Below are positions 33,670 to 44,761 of a stretch of 64,000 bases of DNA, one piece after another. A model generated the notes under the pieces. It ran no database searches. It worked only from the letters and a program-made list of their open reading frames with translations, and was not told where the DNA came from. A program made the position numbers and the translations under genes. Each line of letters opens with the position of its first letter. The first letter of the stretch is position 1. Source of the DNA: Physcomitrium patens (lineage: Eukaryota > Streptophyta > Bryopsida > Funariales > Funariaceae); assembly GCF_000002425.4 (NCBI RefSeq), contig NC_037270.1, positions 4,755,304-4,819,303 of the forward strand, read 5' to 3'.

Positions 33670-34820
33670 ATTGACAAGAGTATACCTACAATATCAGAGC
33701 TTTGTCTAATCTTGATTAAGAGTGGATTATCCCTTTTTCTTCATAAGATATAAGCATATTAGAAGGTATAGATTATCCTCTTTAAAACTGATATTGTCTT
33801 TAGTATTTTCTTTGTTTTCAAATCCTCTCTTCTATTTGTTTTGAGCGATATTAGACATCTTCTCTATTCTAAGTGTTAACATGGCAAAACTTTGTTCAAA
33901 TAAAGAATACAATGGTACAAATGTAAGAGCAATTCAGGGAATTAATGCTTGCGATGCATCAACTCAATTTACGACCACAAGGAGCAACAAGATTGGCAAG
34001 AAGTGAAGATATAGAAATGGTTGGAGCTGCTTCATCATATGCACCAAACCATATCCTTTTTCCTATAATAGAATGCCCTTCGAGTATTAGAGAACCAAGA
34101 ATTACCTTACTCAAGAAGTTTGATAGAACCAGATCCAAGTTTCGAGGATTTATCAATCAAGTGTAACTTGTCATTGAACTTCAACCCCAAAGCTATCCAA
34201 CTCCAGGATCGCAAGTTAGATTCATTGCTACGCTTCTTTCAGGTTCAGTACTATCGTGGTTTTCATCTTTCCTTGAACAACGAGATCTAATATTGAATAA
34301 TCTAGAGATTTTTTTGGCGGAGTTTTGATCCATGTATGGAGAACATGATGCAATTTGTGTTGCAACCAATAAGATCCATATTTTACGACAAAAAAATCGA
34401 TCAGTAATGTTATACACTTCACAATTTTGACAACTTGCAACTGATATCAACTGGAATGATGTTGCACTTATTAGCCAATTTCTCTATGGATTATAACATG
34501 AGGTAAAAAAATTAATGCTCAACTTACCTGAACCTCAAACATTAAGCCAAGCAATTGACTTTGCTGTGAAGTGCGACAATCACTTTTTTGAATTTCGATC
34601 TAAGAACCGTACAAGTGGACCGCAACATTACTATAATTCAATGGCAATACCAACACCTCTTCAACACATACATTCGGAATTAGAGGATATGCAAATTGAT
34701 GCAATACGTTTCAAACCTCTTACTGAGCAAGAAAAGACTCGTCATCATCAAGAAGGATTGTGTTTATATTGGGGAGAACCAAAGCAAACTACTCAATATT
34801 GTCCAAAGAAATGACACAAT
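33670..34820 (+). pseudogene. Element C2 leader and gag
   Basis: The leader carries AATATCAGAGC (initiator-Met tRNA complement-like) near 33690. The gag ATG is at 33881. Stops interrupt at several points (near 33899 and 34165, TGA near 34327, S-Q-F-stop-Q-L near 34427, TAA near 34495). The last open frame, 34515-34814, ends C-P-K-K-stop. The knuckle reads C-L-Y-W (second Cys lost) and its His is also changed. A 149-bp stretch, 34173-34321, is identical to element A. Protease overlaps the gag end in the -1 frame. Confidence 0.87.
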
Positions 34821-35500
34821 CACAAAATGAGGAGTACGATTGTGAAAGAAGACAATATGTCAGAAAACGAGTTTGTCTAGCTACAATAGGGATCGTGCGG
34901 CTGGAACCTTGCACAACATCTAGTAAAGGTCCTATTCTCTCCTCAAAGCCCTCTCCTTATTTTACATTAAATGTTATTTTAGGACCTAAACATTACAAAG
35001 TCTCTGCCTTGTTAGATTTAGGAGCCTCAGCGTGTTTTTTAGATGAAGAATTTACTAAAAGACATAGCATATCTTTAGTAAAGAAAACTAAACCTATTCA
35101 TGTAGAAGTCATAGATGGTCGTCCATTGTCTTCTGGAGATATTACTTACAAAATCCTTCCTATAGAAGTAATAATCAATGGTCATAATAGTTTTGTAGTA
35201 TTTAATATCATTAGATCTCCCTCTAATCCAGTCATTTTAGGTTTATCGTGATTAAAAAAATACAACCCTCAAATAGATTGGATTTCTCGAACTCTTACTT
35301 TCTCTAATAGTATAACTAACAGTGTAGTTAATCAAGTAGAGAGTCATAAGTCTAGTTCAATTAAATTTGTATTTATAGGTGCAAAAGCCTTCTTGCATGC
35401 TGCTATGAAAGAATCACCATATATTATTTATACCACACCTCTTTCTATTGATGGAAAGACTTCAAGTGGCATTCCAAGCCAATATCAAGAATTTTAAGAT
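34760..35500 (+). pseudogene. Element C2 retropepsin
   Basis: From 34788 on it is base-for-base identical to element A, including the Asp-Leu-Gly change at the active site and the stop at 35249-35251. Downstream bases to 35500 carry the spacer to RT with a further TAA near 35495. Confidence 0.85.
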
Positions 35501-36860
35501 ATATTCAAAAAAAAGAATGCAGATAAACTCCCGGAGCATTATCCCTATGATTGCTCAATCGACCTTCAAGAAGGAGCACAACTACCATTCGCACCAATCT
35601 ACAGTTTATCAAAAAATGAGTTGACTGAACTCAAGGAGTATATTGAAGAAAATCTAGCCAAGAATTTCATACGCCATTCTAAATCTCCGGCAGGAGCTCC
35701 AATTCTATTAGTGAAGAAAAAAGATAGATCATTGCGGATGTGTGTTGATTATCGAGGACTCAATAAGATTACCATCAAGAACAGGTATCCACTACCTTTA
35801 ATATCTGGACTTCTTGATCAGTTGAATCAAGCTAAGATCTATACAAAAATAGATCTTCGGAGAGCATACAATCTAGTACGCATCAAAGAAGGAGATGAAT
35901 AGAAGACTGCGTTTCGAACTAGGTATGGACATTTTGAATACAATGTCATACCTTTTGGACTTACAAATGCACCAACAGCTTTTCAACATCTAATGAATGA
36001 TGTTTTTCAAGAGTTTTTAGACGATTTGGTGGTCTGTTATCTAGACGACATCTTGATCTATTCTAAGAATCCAGAAGAACATGAACTTCATCTTCATTGT
36101 GTGTTACAAAAATTAAGAGATATAGGACTCTATGCCAAGATAGAAAAGTGTGTATTCCACACTACTCAAGTCAATTTCTTAGGTTACATCATTTCAAATG
36201 ATGGACTTATGATGGATCCTAAGAAAGGTCAAACTATTATAGATTGGAAGATTCCCAAAACGGTAAGAGATGTCGAATATTTTTTGGGATTTGCCAACTA
36301 CTATCGGATCTTCATCAAAGACTTATCTCGAGTTGTAGCTCTACTTATACATTTGACTTGTAAAAACAAACTCCAATGGAATCAAGAAGCGGAAGTTGCT
36401 TTTGAATCTTTGAAGACAACGTTTGTTTCTACACCAATCTTGTATCATGTTGATTTTTCCAAAGCATTCTTTATGGAAACAGATGCCACGGACTTTGCTC
36501 TGGGTGCAGTTTTATCACAAATGGGAACAGATGACAAACTTCATCTAGTAGCCTTTCATTCAAGAAAATTCTCAGCAACAGAAATCAATTATGAGATCCA
36601 CAACAAAGAACTTTTTGCAATTGTGGATTCTTTTCAAGAATGGCGTCATTATCTAGAAGGCGCTTCCAGTCTAATCACCTTGTATACGAATCATAAGAAT
36701 CTCGAATATTTTATGTCAACACTTGTATTAAATTATCATCAAGCTTGTTCGAGCATGTCTTTATCAAGATTCGAGTTCATCATTACTTATCGGCCAGAAA
36801 AACAACAAGGTTTGTCAGATGCCTTGTCTAGACGTTCTTATCTTGCACCAAAAGAAGGAG
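35501..36860 (+). pseudogene. Element C2 reverse transcriptase and RNase H
   Basis: The fingers/palm frame 35621-35902 is identical to that of element A and ends at the same TAG in place of Trp. From 35993 a 385-residue frame runs through Y-L-D-D-I-L-I-Y-S (near 36043), thumb, RNase H (E-T-D-A-T-D-F-A-L-G near 36478) and on into the spacer before integrase, ending at 37150. This is the longest uninterrupted retroelement frame in the window. Identity to A ends at 36335, after which differences appear at once. Confidence 0.9.
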
Positions 36861-38030
36861 ATGCAGCTTTTGAGCAACAAAGAATGGTTCTCTTGAAGCC
36901 AGAGCAATTTCATCTTCGAGCAATAAAATCAACATTGACTGTTGATTTAACTTTTCTTAAGCAAGTCCAATTAAATATGTCTTCAGACCTTCTTGTTCAT
37001 GATATCAAGAATAATTCTTCTAAATCTCATGATCCCTCTAAATTTGAATTCAAGAACAATCTATTCTATTTCGAAGGATGCCTATATGTTCCAGAAGGAG
37101 AAGCACATTTATGTATTCTTCAAGTTCATCACAACTTCCCAGTAGTATGACATTTTGGATATAATAAGACTTTTGAGGTGATATCTAGGAATTTTTGGTG
37201 GCCTCAAATGTGGAAGGCAGTCAAAGATTTTGTACAATCATGTGATATTTGCTCAAGATCAAAAACTTCTCGTCGTCAACCTTTTGGACTTCTTGAGTCA
37301 TTACCCATTCCAGAACAATCATGGTCTTTTGTTTCTATGGACTTCATCACGGATCTTCCAATCTCAGGTTCTTATGACTCTATATTTGTGATAGTAGATC
37401 GTTTTACTAAGATGGCACATTTTGTACCATGTACAAAATCTATCATAGGTGAAGAAACATGTGAGCTCTTTCTTGACAATATCTATCGCTATCATGGATT
37501 ATCCTAGAGTATTATATCAGATAGGGGAACTCAATTTATATCAAGATTTTGGCAAACTCTTTTCAAGATTCTAAAAGTGGATATAAAACTATCTTCGGCA
37601 TTCCATCCTCAAAGTGATGGACAAACGGAGCATGTTAATCAAGATTTGGAGCAATATTTAAGATGTACCATTAATTACTAACAAGATGATTGGACAACTC
37701 TTTTGCCATTGGCAGAGTTTGCTTACAATAACACGATACAATATACAAAACAAATACCTTTCTTTACTAATTATGGTTATCATCCACAACTTGATACTTT
37801 TGACTTTTCAAAAGTTGATAATCCTACTATGAAAGATTTAGCAATTCATTTATCAGAGCTACATGCAACGATGAAGGGGCAGTTAAAAGAGGCTCAAAAA
37901 CAACAAAATATCAATGCAGATGTCTATCGAAAAGAACAACCATCATTTGTCTTGGGTGATAAGGTATGGCTACTTCGTCATAATATCAAGACCACTGGTC
38001 TTTGTGACAAGTTCTACTATTGAAGGCTGG
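36861..38030 (+). pseudogene. Element C2 integrase
   Basis: The zinc-binding region is near 37125-37260 (C-D-I-C-S-R-S-K), after a TGA at 37148 that replaces the residue before the second His. The catalytic positions M-D-F-I-T-D (about 37338), S-D-R-G-T-Q-F (about 37520) and the Glu in S-D-G-Q-T-E-H (about 37625) are all present, unlike A and B. Stops occur at 37505 (after H-G-L-S) and 37679. The C-terminal frame 37703-38023 approaches the GPY/F region. Confidence 0.87.
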
Positions 38031-38149
38031 GACCATTTTCTATTTCTGCATAAATCAATCCAGTTGCATATCATTTACATCTATCGGAGTCAATGAAAAT
38101 TCATCGAATATTCGATGTGTCTCTTCTTGAATCATACAAGACAGTGGAC

Positions 38150-38385
38150 AAACCAAAAAGAAGACAAGCTCTACCTCCTCCTATAAAAGTGGACAATAAT
38201 GAAGGGTTTGAAGTAAAAGAAGTCTTAGATTCAAGGCAGCATTGAAATAAATTAGAATATCTTGTCTATTTGTATGGATATGATATTAGTGATCGTACAT
38301 GGGAGCCAATAAAAAATCTTACAAATGCATCACAGGCAATGGAGGCTTTTCATCAACGACATCCATCAAAATCAAGATGAAAACC
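38150..38385 (+). pseudogene. Element C2 chromodomain
   Basis: The frame reads F-E-V-K-E-V-L-D-S-R-Q-H, TGA (38243-38245), N-K-L-E-Y-L-V-Y, then D-R-T-W-E-P and K-N-L. The T-W-E-P motif is intact here. The TGA is at the same codon as in A and B. Confidence 0.83.
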
Positions 38386-38941
38386 TTCTTTATAAAAGAA
38401 ACAACATCTAAGCAAGGTAACATTTTACTTTCAATCCTTGTTCGTAGCTTCTTTGTAGTTGTGACATTCAGAAGATGGAGAACCAATAACTAGTAGATTT
38501 GACTCAAGAGCCTTCATTTGTTGACCTACCGAACGAGACATTACGATTGTCACAACCTTCAAGATGATGCAATCGAGATGAAGATCTTCAATAACGACAT
38601 GTTCTTCCTCGAATAGATGGCGAGATACAACGCGTTTGGTATCACGATTTGGAAAGAAACTCCTGATGTTTGGTGATTTTGCTAGAGTTAGGAACAACTG
38701 CTGATGGTGTTCCAAATGTTTTATTTGAAGGAAGTTATGAAGGCCTCAACAATGATCAAATAACTGGGTGGTCTTCCTGCCCTGGTATAGGACATTACAG
38801 ATAGTTGAGAGGCCCTATCAATCATCTTCGAAGAGAACAAAGATCAAAGTATGTGACAAATACAATTCATCGCATCATAGATTTTTTCAACATATAATTA
38901 CCACTTCTTGTAGAACTTGTACCCAAAATGGGAAGGAATAA
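38386..38941 (+). other. Element C2 3' region and polypurine tract
   Basis: Homologous to 13481-14030 of element A. It keeps recognisable frames (S-Y-E-G-L-N-N-D-Q-I-T near 38730; N-L-Q-D-D-A-I-E-M-K-I near 38555) but with stops. The purine run GGGAAGGAATAA ends at 38941, directly before the LTR. Confidence 0.6.
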
Positions 38942-39495
38942 TGTCACGGACATATACATATAAGCCAATAATTACATGTATAAATAAGTATGTAAAAGTA
39001 GGTAAAAATAAGTTTATTCTATAGTATTTGATATGGAAGCTTCCTAAAAGCTTCATAGATGCTGCTTTGACTTTATATGTATCTTTAATTGACTTTTTGG
39101 GATTAGAAACGTGGTTAACAAGTTGGCCATGTGCCACACATGTTGTAAGCTTGAAGACCAAGCTAACTATGTGGCCCACACGTAGAAAAACTTGCCTTAT
39201 AAGTCAAGGCATGTGTCCTACAAAGTCAATACATATTAGAGGTCCTATAGAATGTCGCCACATAGCCCCTAATTAAATAGTATATATAGAGACAAGAGTA
39301 AAGCCTTCTTCACTCTTGTCAACTCCTTTCTTGCTTCCAGTCTAGTTTCAAGAGTTTCTAGTTTTCTTATCTATTGGTAATAGCCATTCGAATTTCTTTC
39401 TTAATGTATGTATCATGTTATTTCTATTTTATCATCTTTCTTTGAGAGAAGTCTCACTTGTTTATTTGTCTTTATTATGTTCTTATCTTTGACAG
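38942..39495 (+). repeat. Element C2 3' LTR
   Basis: 554 bp, TGTCACGGACATATACAT to CTTTGACA. Homologous to the other family LTRs. Confidence 0.9.
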
Positions 39496-41999
39496 CAACT
39501 CATGGTCTATAAGCTTGAAGCAGCCATCTTTATAATTCAATTATCAATTCTTTGACTAGACTATCCATTGCAATAAGTGTAGATAAATACTTTGAAATAC
39601 CTTTATTCCCAATTTAGTAAGTCTGTAAGGCGATTCCAAAGGGCAATTATCCAACATGATAATGCTCAATGCTTCCAATGTAATTTGAAGTAGGAGAGTG
39701 GTTTTAGGAGTGGAAAAAAGTTGAAGGACGGGTGGAGGCAACATAGAGCTCAATTATTTGGAAAATATTAAAATATTGTTATTATACAAATCCTTGAAAG
39801 AAGAAACTGAAAGCCTAGAGTTTTATAATTGAAAAAATAATCAGACTCAGATTGATTTAGTTTGAGAGTATACATTCCAAAGGAAGATGGAGCTCTGAAG
39901 CAAACCATCTTTGAAAATATTCAAATAAATGTTAACTTCATGAATATTAATATTGATTTTTAGTTGGATTGAATTAGATGTATGTTCTAGCTTAGATGAA
40001 AAAAAATACTTATATATCCAATCCAATCTTGTGCATATAAAAACAAGCCTAGACTCAAGAAAAAGGTTTAAAGAAGATTTTAAATTTAATATGGAATAAA
40101 GCAAAGGACTTTTGATTTGTTATTTGTGATTAAATTCTAATATTTTAATACTTTTAAACTATTTGTATATGCATTCTTCATTTGTAAAATGAGAATGGTT
40201 ATAATTATTCAAATGTTTATATTATGTAATTGCACTATCTTTTTAATATTCAATGCTAAGTAAGGAATAGATTTCAATAATACATCCATGTTAAGTACTG
40301 ACCAATTCATTGAATATTAAAGCAACTAAGGATTGAGAATGAATTAATACAAATCTTCAAAAAAAAATGCTTACTGCTAGCTCTATTATGTAAGCCATTT
40401 GACAAACAACATCATCAAAAAGAATAGGCTCCTAAGCCATATACTCTATTTGATGAAGTTGCTCTTTGTAAATATATTGCATCTCATTTGATTTAGTTTG
40501 AAGAGTGTAATCACTCCATCGCAATCTACATCCATACACTTGAATTTGTAATAAATATGCATAAACATCAATTGGATTACATCTTGGTTTTTTTCTATAA
40601 TTCTCATACTTTGATACTATTAGCAATATTTTCTTTTTTAATTTAAAGAAGAGAGAGAAAAAAATTGAATTTATATAATCATAATTAAAGATGCAAAACA
40701 TATATACGGATTGTATAAAGATTTACACTACTACTCTAAATTAGATTCTAAAGATTTGTCTTCTTTTAAAAGTATGAACCATACAAAGTCTCTAAATATT
40801 TGATTTATTTGAGTCATGTTTCAAATGTCCTTCGATGGCACAAGGCCATTTAGAAAATAAAATTGTAGAAAGAAACCCAAATTGTAATGAACTTCAGTCT
40901 TCTACAATACATAATCTCTATGATTATTGAAAAATCGTTTTATTGTTGTGATGAAACATAATTAATGAATGAAAGAGAGAAGAAAACACTATATTATAAA
41001 AGATCCTATTTTAAAATATTATAACAAAAATCTTAAAAAATAGGTTATAGTAAAAAAGATAGTAAAACTAAATGATGCTATTGCTACCTTTTTATGAAAT
41101 AGGCTACTATTTACTTAATAGGACCATAAAGAAGACAAAAAAAAGTAGATTGAAAAATAAAATAATATAGATATGTTTAAGAGAGAGTTAAGAGTAGATT
41201 TTAATAAAAATTACATGAAGGAGTCAAGAATTGATATATAGAGAGGACTAATTGTCAATTAGGATTGAAATCAGATCCCAAGGCACATAACCCTGTAGGT
41301 ACGGTGACTCCAAGGTTCTTTGGCAAATCAAAGAATAGGATTTGATAGAAAACTTAATAAGGTTTTTTTGGGCATTAGTTTTCATTGATTTAAATGTGTA
41401 ATGACTTTGTAAGAGTTTTGCAAAGTCATGGTTGTTTTGGATGACTCTAAAATTTATTAAATAAAAAAGATATCATATTTTGGAGAATCTTGTAAGTTTA
41501 GTAGTAGATCTATAGTTAAAATTTCAAGGACTTATGAAAATAGTTGTCTAAAATATATGTTGTAAGTTTGAGCTTGATCAAACAATTGAATTGAAGGTTA
41601 TTGAATTTCAAGCAGATTGAGGTCTTGGAAATTGGACTTTAAAGGGCAATTAGAATTTTTAAGATCTTTAGTAATATTTTAATTGGATTAGAGTGAAATT
41701 TATATGTAAGGACAATAGACTTAAATTGCTATATATGAATAAATTTTAAAAAAAATAAATGGTGTCAAAAGAAGATATTGGTACTAAAAGACTAGCATCA
41801 AGGTTGAAGAAGGAGGCCAACTAATACCCTAGTGGATTTTGATATTTTGTTCTATTTGGTAAGTTTAATCCTCTTCAAATTTTACGTGCTTGTTTCTAAC
41901 TTAGTTTTTGAAAAGTGTATAAAATTTCAAATAAGATCAACAATTTAATTCATAGATATTGAAGTTTTAAAGTGTGCTAGGATTAAGTTGAGTTAATTA
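39496..41999. other. AT-rich intergenic stretch, nothing recognised
   Basis: Short frames only, none with a recognisable motif; no tRNA or clear repeat identified. Probably very old transposon debris. Confidence 0.55.
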
Positions 42000-42177
42000 G
42001 GTTTTGGTTAGGATTTGGTTTAGGATTAGGATTGGATTAGGATTTAGGATTTAAGATTTTCTTAGGATTTAGGAGTGGAATAGGAATTTGGATTTGATTT
42101 AGGATTAGGATTGGATTAGAATTAGGATTGGATTAGGATTTAGGATTTGGTTAAGATTTTATTAGGATTTGATTAAA
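42000..42177 (-). repeat. Degenerate telomere-like tract, G-rich strand on plus
   Basis: Units such as TTTAGGATTAGGATTGGA and GGATTTAGGATT repeat over about 180 bases, the complement of the unit type at 8390-8865. It directly precedes SINE-like copy 2. Confidence 0.8.
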
Positions 42178-42399
42178 GAGCAGGTTGTGTGGTTCATTGC
42201 TTAGAGCTTTAGGTTCAAATCTCAACTTGGGTGGCGACACTTGGTTGTCACATGAGGTAACTAGAAACAAGGTCTTGGAAGGTTTGTATGAAAAATAAAG
42301 ATTAAAGGATTGAAAATGATGGGAATGGCTTCATGAGATGGAAGTATAATGATGGTTTTGACAATTTGGATCAATTTAATAAACATTTGGGTTACTTTA

Positions 42400-42404
<5 letters not shown>
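42178..42404 (+). repeat. SINE-like repeat, copy 2
   Basis: The head has GTGTGGTTCATTGCTTAGAG (42187 on) followed by AGGTTCAAATCTC (42211-42223), close to a Pol III B box GGTTCRANNCC. The body ends GACAATTTGGATCAATTTA, then a (TA)n tail at 42405-42431. It is homologous to copy 1 on the other strand. Confidence 0.62.

Positions 42405-42431
<27 letters not shown>
42405..42431. repeat. (TA)n tail of SINE-like copy 2
   Basis: A run of TA units directly after the SINE-like body, as in copy 1. Confidence 0.9.
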
Positions 42432-43520
42432 CTAAATACATACATATGTGTATTTATTTTGTGTTATTATGAGTGACTATTGCAACAATATACTTATTAA
42501 CACAACCATCAATATTAAATATTATTTTTATAAACGTACATCAAACCAAAAGAAGTATTCAGAGTTCTTTATTTGTTTATTCATTTATTTATAACCTCTT
42601 ATTTTGTAAAAACCTCTTTTTTAATTTTAAAAAAGGCTAATGCTTTGCTTCATGTTATGCTTACAGGAGGATAACACTCAATGTTTCAAAAATTCCATCG
42701 GTTAACTTTCAATGCTTGAATGAAGACTATGATAAATGTCCAAAAGAATCTTTACTTGCTCAATAGAAGCCTCCATGAAACCACCACCTTTACTTTCACA
42801 AATTAAAACAAAGCAAACACTCGATTCCAAACACAACTCTACTCACATACTCCTTTATCTTTGGCAACTCTTTCTCATTTTGTATCTTACAAATAACTCT
42901 TACACACTCTCATAAACATTGATCATTTTCATAAATTCTACGATGTTGTGTAAGGAATATGTATTTGATTTCCAAAACCCTAAATTACTTTCAAAAGTTC
43001 ACAGAGGTTCTTCCAGCACAAGCCTCACTTCACATTCGAAAAATAATCTTCGTCTTCCTGGAAAACATGGGCTTTGGACACGCCATTCAGAACCATTTAA
43101 TAAAAATAAAAATAAAAAAATATCATAGAAGCACACACACCCATGCCCAGACGTGATTTCCACTGTTGGGGGTTTGTTGAATCCTAAGTTGCGTCACCTC
43201 TTCATCACCATCACTCTACATTTCAGAGCCTCGAATTTCGGGAAGGGTCTCGTCGGCTCGATGAAGCGAGTTTTGTGTCAGCGGCAGCGTCTCCCCCAAT
43301 ATGGAGCGGACTTTTCCCGCATTGAGGTTTCTTCGTCGCCATCCTGGTCTCAACATTTCTAAAACGACTGATTAACACGCCCTCCGAAATAGCTCGCCGA
43401 ACAAGTGGCTTGGTGGGAGTTCTGGACATGCGTTAATAGCCCTCTGGGTTCTGCCGAACACGTGCAAACATTTCGCGCTGCGGTTCTCGCCTTGAATTTG
43501 AAGCGTTTCAGGGTTTCTCC
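42432..43520. other. Transition from AT-rich DNA to GC-richer gene flank
   Basis: Gene-free as far as I can see. GC rises after about 43140. Short frames exist on both strands (43153-43362 plus, 43359-43745 minus) without recognisable motifs. Confidence 0.5.
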
Positions 43521-43953
43521 CCTATAAAAAGCGTCTTCGTCGACTTGGGTTATGGCCACCGTGGATGCCACTTTCCAAGATGAGTCCAGTAGGGATTCAA
43601 TCCAGAATCTCCAGTTAGGGTTCCGAAACTTCAGAACGAGTTCCCGCTCAACGAAATTCCTGCTACGCCCTGTCACAAGCATTGAAGTTGGAGGCACTCC
43701 CAGGGTGAATGCATCAATCCTCAGTAGCAGCCTCGTCAGCGTCACGTTCCAGTCAGTGGCGCAGCAGTTGTCGGAGAATCCTGATGGGAAGATTCAAAGG
43801 CCGACGAGCCCATGGGACAACTTGGACTCCCTTTCTTTTGCTTTTTTCTGGGTTCTCATGCCGGGAGAGCTCTCCATTCGGGAAACCCAAAAGAGGCTTT
43901 GTGAACCACGCATAGCTGAAGCTTTTACGAGCATTACCCACCGATTTGGATAA
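43521..43953 (+). CDS. Hypothetical protein, 133 aa, with TATA-like box upstream
   Basis: An ORF at 43552-43953 begins in a favourable context (GTTATGGCCACC) about 30 bases after CCTATAAAAAG (43521-43530), which could be a TATA box, although that spacing leaves almost no 5' leader. The product is Ser/Thr/Arg-rich at the N-terminus, with no domain I recognise and a short hydrophobic stretch (L-S-F-A-F-F-W-V-L) near residue 95. A minus-strand frame overlaps (43359-43745). It sits about 800 bases upstream of RRN3 in the same direction. It could be a small gene, a leaderless chance ORF, or part of an RRN3 upstream transcript. Confidence 0.3.
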
Positions 43954-44542
43954 GGCCCCCGCTTTTATCACATCACAGCACAGCGCAGGCCGATTTTGCT
44001 GCCACGCTGTGGATATTCACTCCCATTATTTTTACTCGTCAACTAGCGCAACTGATTTTATTTCCTTTCATTTCCACTAAAATGACGGTGAAGAAACAAC
44101 AGTGGTGTGTTTCTTTTAGCTATAAAGAATGAAACCTGAAGCTCTTTTTGATAAATTACACGAGCGACGCCTTGGAAATGTCGGCAGGGGAAATCCTCCG
44201 CACGTTAAAGTAAAAGCAAAGGGCGGAAATTTCCGAATATCTCACTCGGGGGAAGTTCCTAACCTAAAAGTGCCGAACCTCGAGGATGAGGCTCGAAAAT
44301 GAAGAGCCTGGAATGGAGAGAGCGAAGGGAACATGGAAAGGGGTGGGAACGCGTCTACAGAGGGGAGCGGTTTCGACCGTAGGATGGAACATCGAATGGC
44401 GGGCGACGATCCGGATTCTGTGATCGCCGAGCCAAAGCCCTAATACGCCAGCGAGGAGTTAGCTGTTTTGGTGAAGGTCTTTGGTTGCCGCCGCTGGCAG
44501 GGGGAGCTCTGAACTTGAAACAATTGCATAGTTCATCACTGG

Positions 44543-44761
44543 GTGAGTGACGAGGGTTTGGTTTCGCGGACGTGCGTCGCTTGTAGAGTGTCGAGAGGTG
44601 TAGAAGCCAATCTTGATGAACCATTGCAGGTTTGGGATTTCTTCCAACCTGGTCGTGTTGCGGCGTATCATACAGCCTTGGAGGACTTGGACTTGGAGTG
44701 CCGGGGTGCACCGTTGCTGTTCTGGAGTTGCGGTGAACGGATAGTGGTACTGCAGCCATGA
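44543..44761 (+). CDS. Upstream ORF of RRN3, 72 codons, overlaps its start by ATGA
   Basis: This frame runs from ATG 44543 to TGA 44759-44761. Its stop shares bases with the RRN3 ATG (44758-44760) in the sequence CCATGACGG. The predicted peptide (ends R-I-V-V-L-Q-P) has no known motif. An ATGA overlap allows terminating ribosomes to restart at the main ORF, so translation of RRN3 could depend on this uORF. It exists only if the transcript starts upstream of 44543 and no 5' UTR intron removes it; CATTGCAG at 44621-44628 is a possible acceptor. Confidence 0.4.
   Translation: MSDEGLVSRTCVACRVSRGVEANLDEPLQVWDFFQPGRVAAYHTALEDLDLECRGAPLLFWSCGERIVVLQP

Noticed and set aside
42187..42223. Possible tRNA gene (B box GGTTCAAATC)
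   Set aside because: No acceptor stem or anticodon arm can be paired, and the sequence recurs at 29056-29093 with a body and tail, which fits a SINE-like repeat.
43359..43745. Minus-strand 128-aa ORF overlapping the hypothetical 43552-43953 frame
   Set aside because: No motif; the GC-rich region opens frames on both strands by chance, and the plus frame has the better start context.
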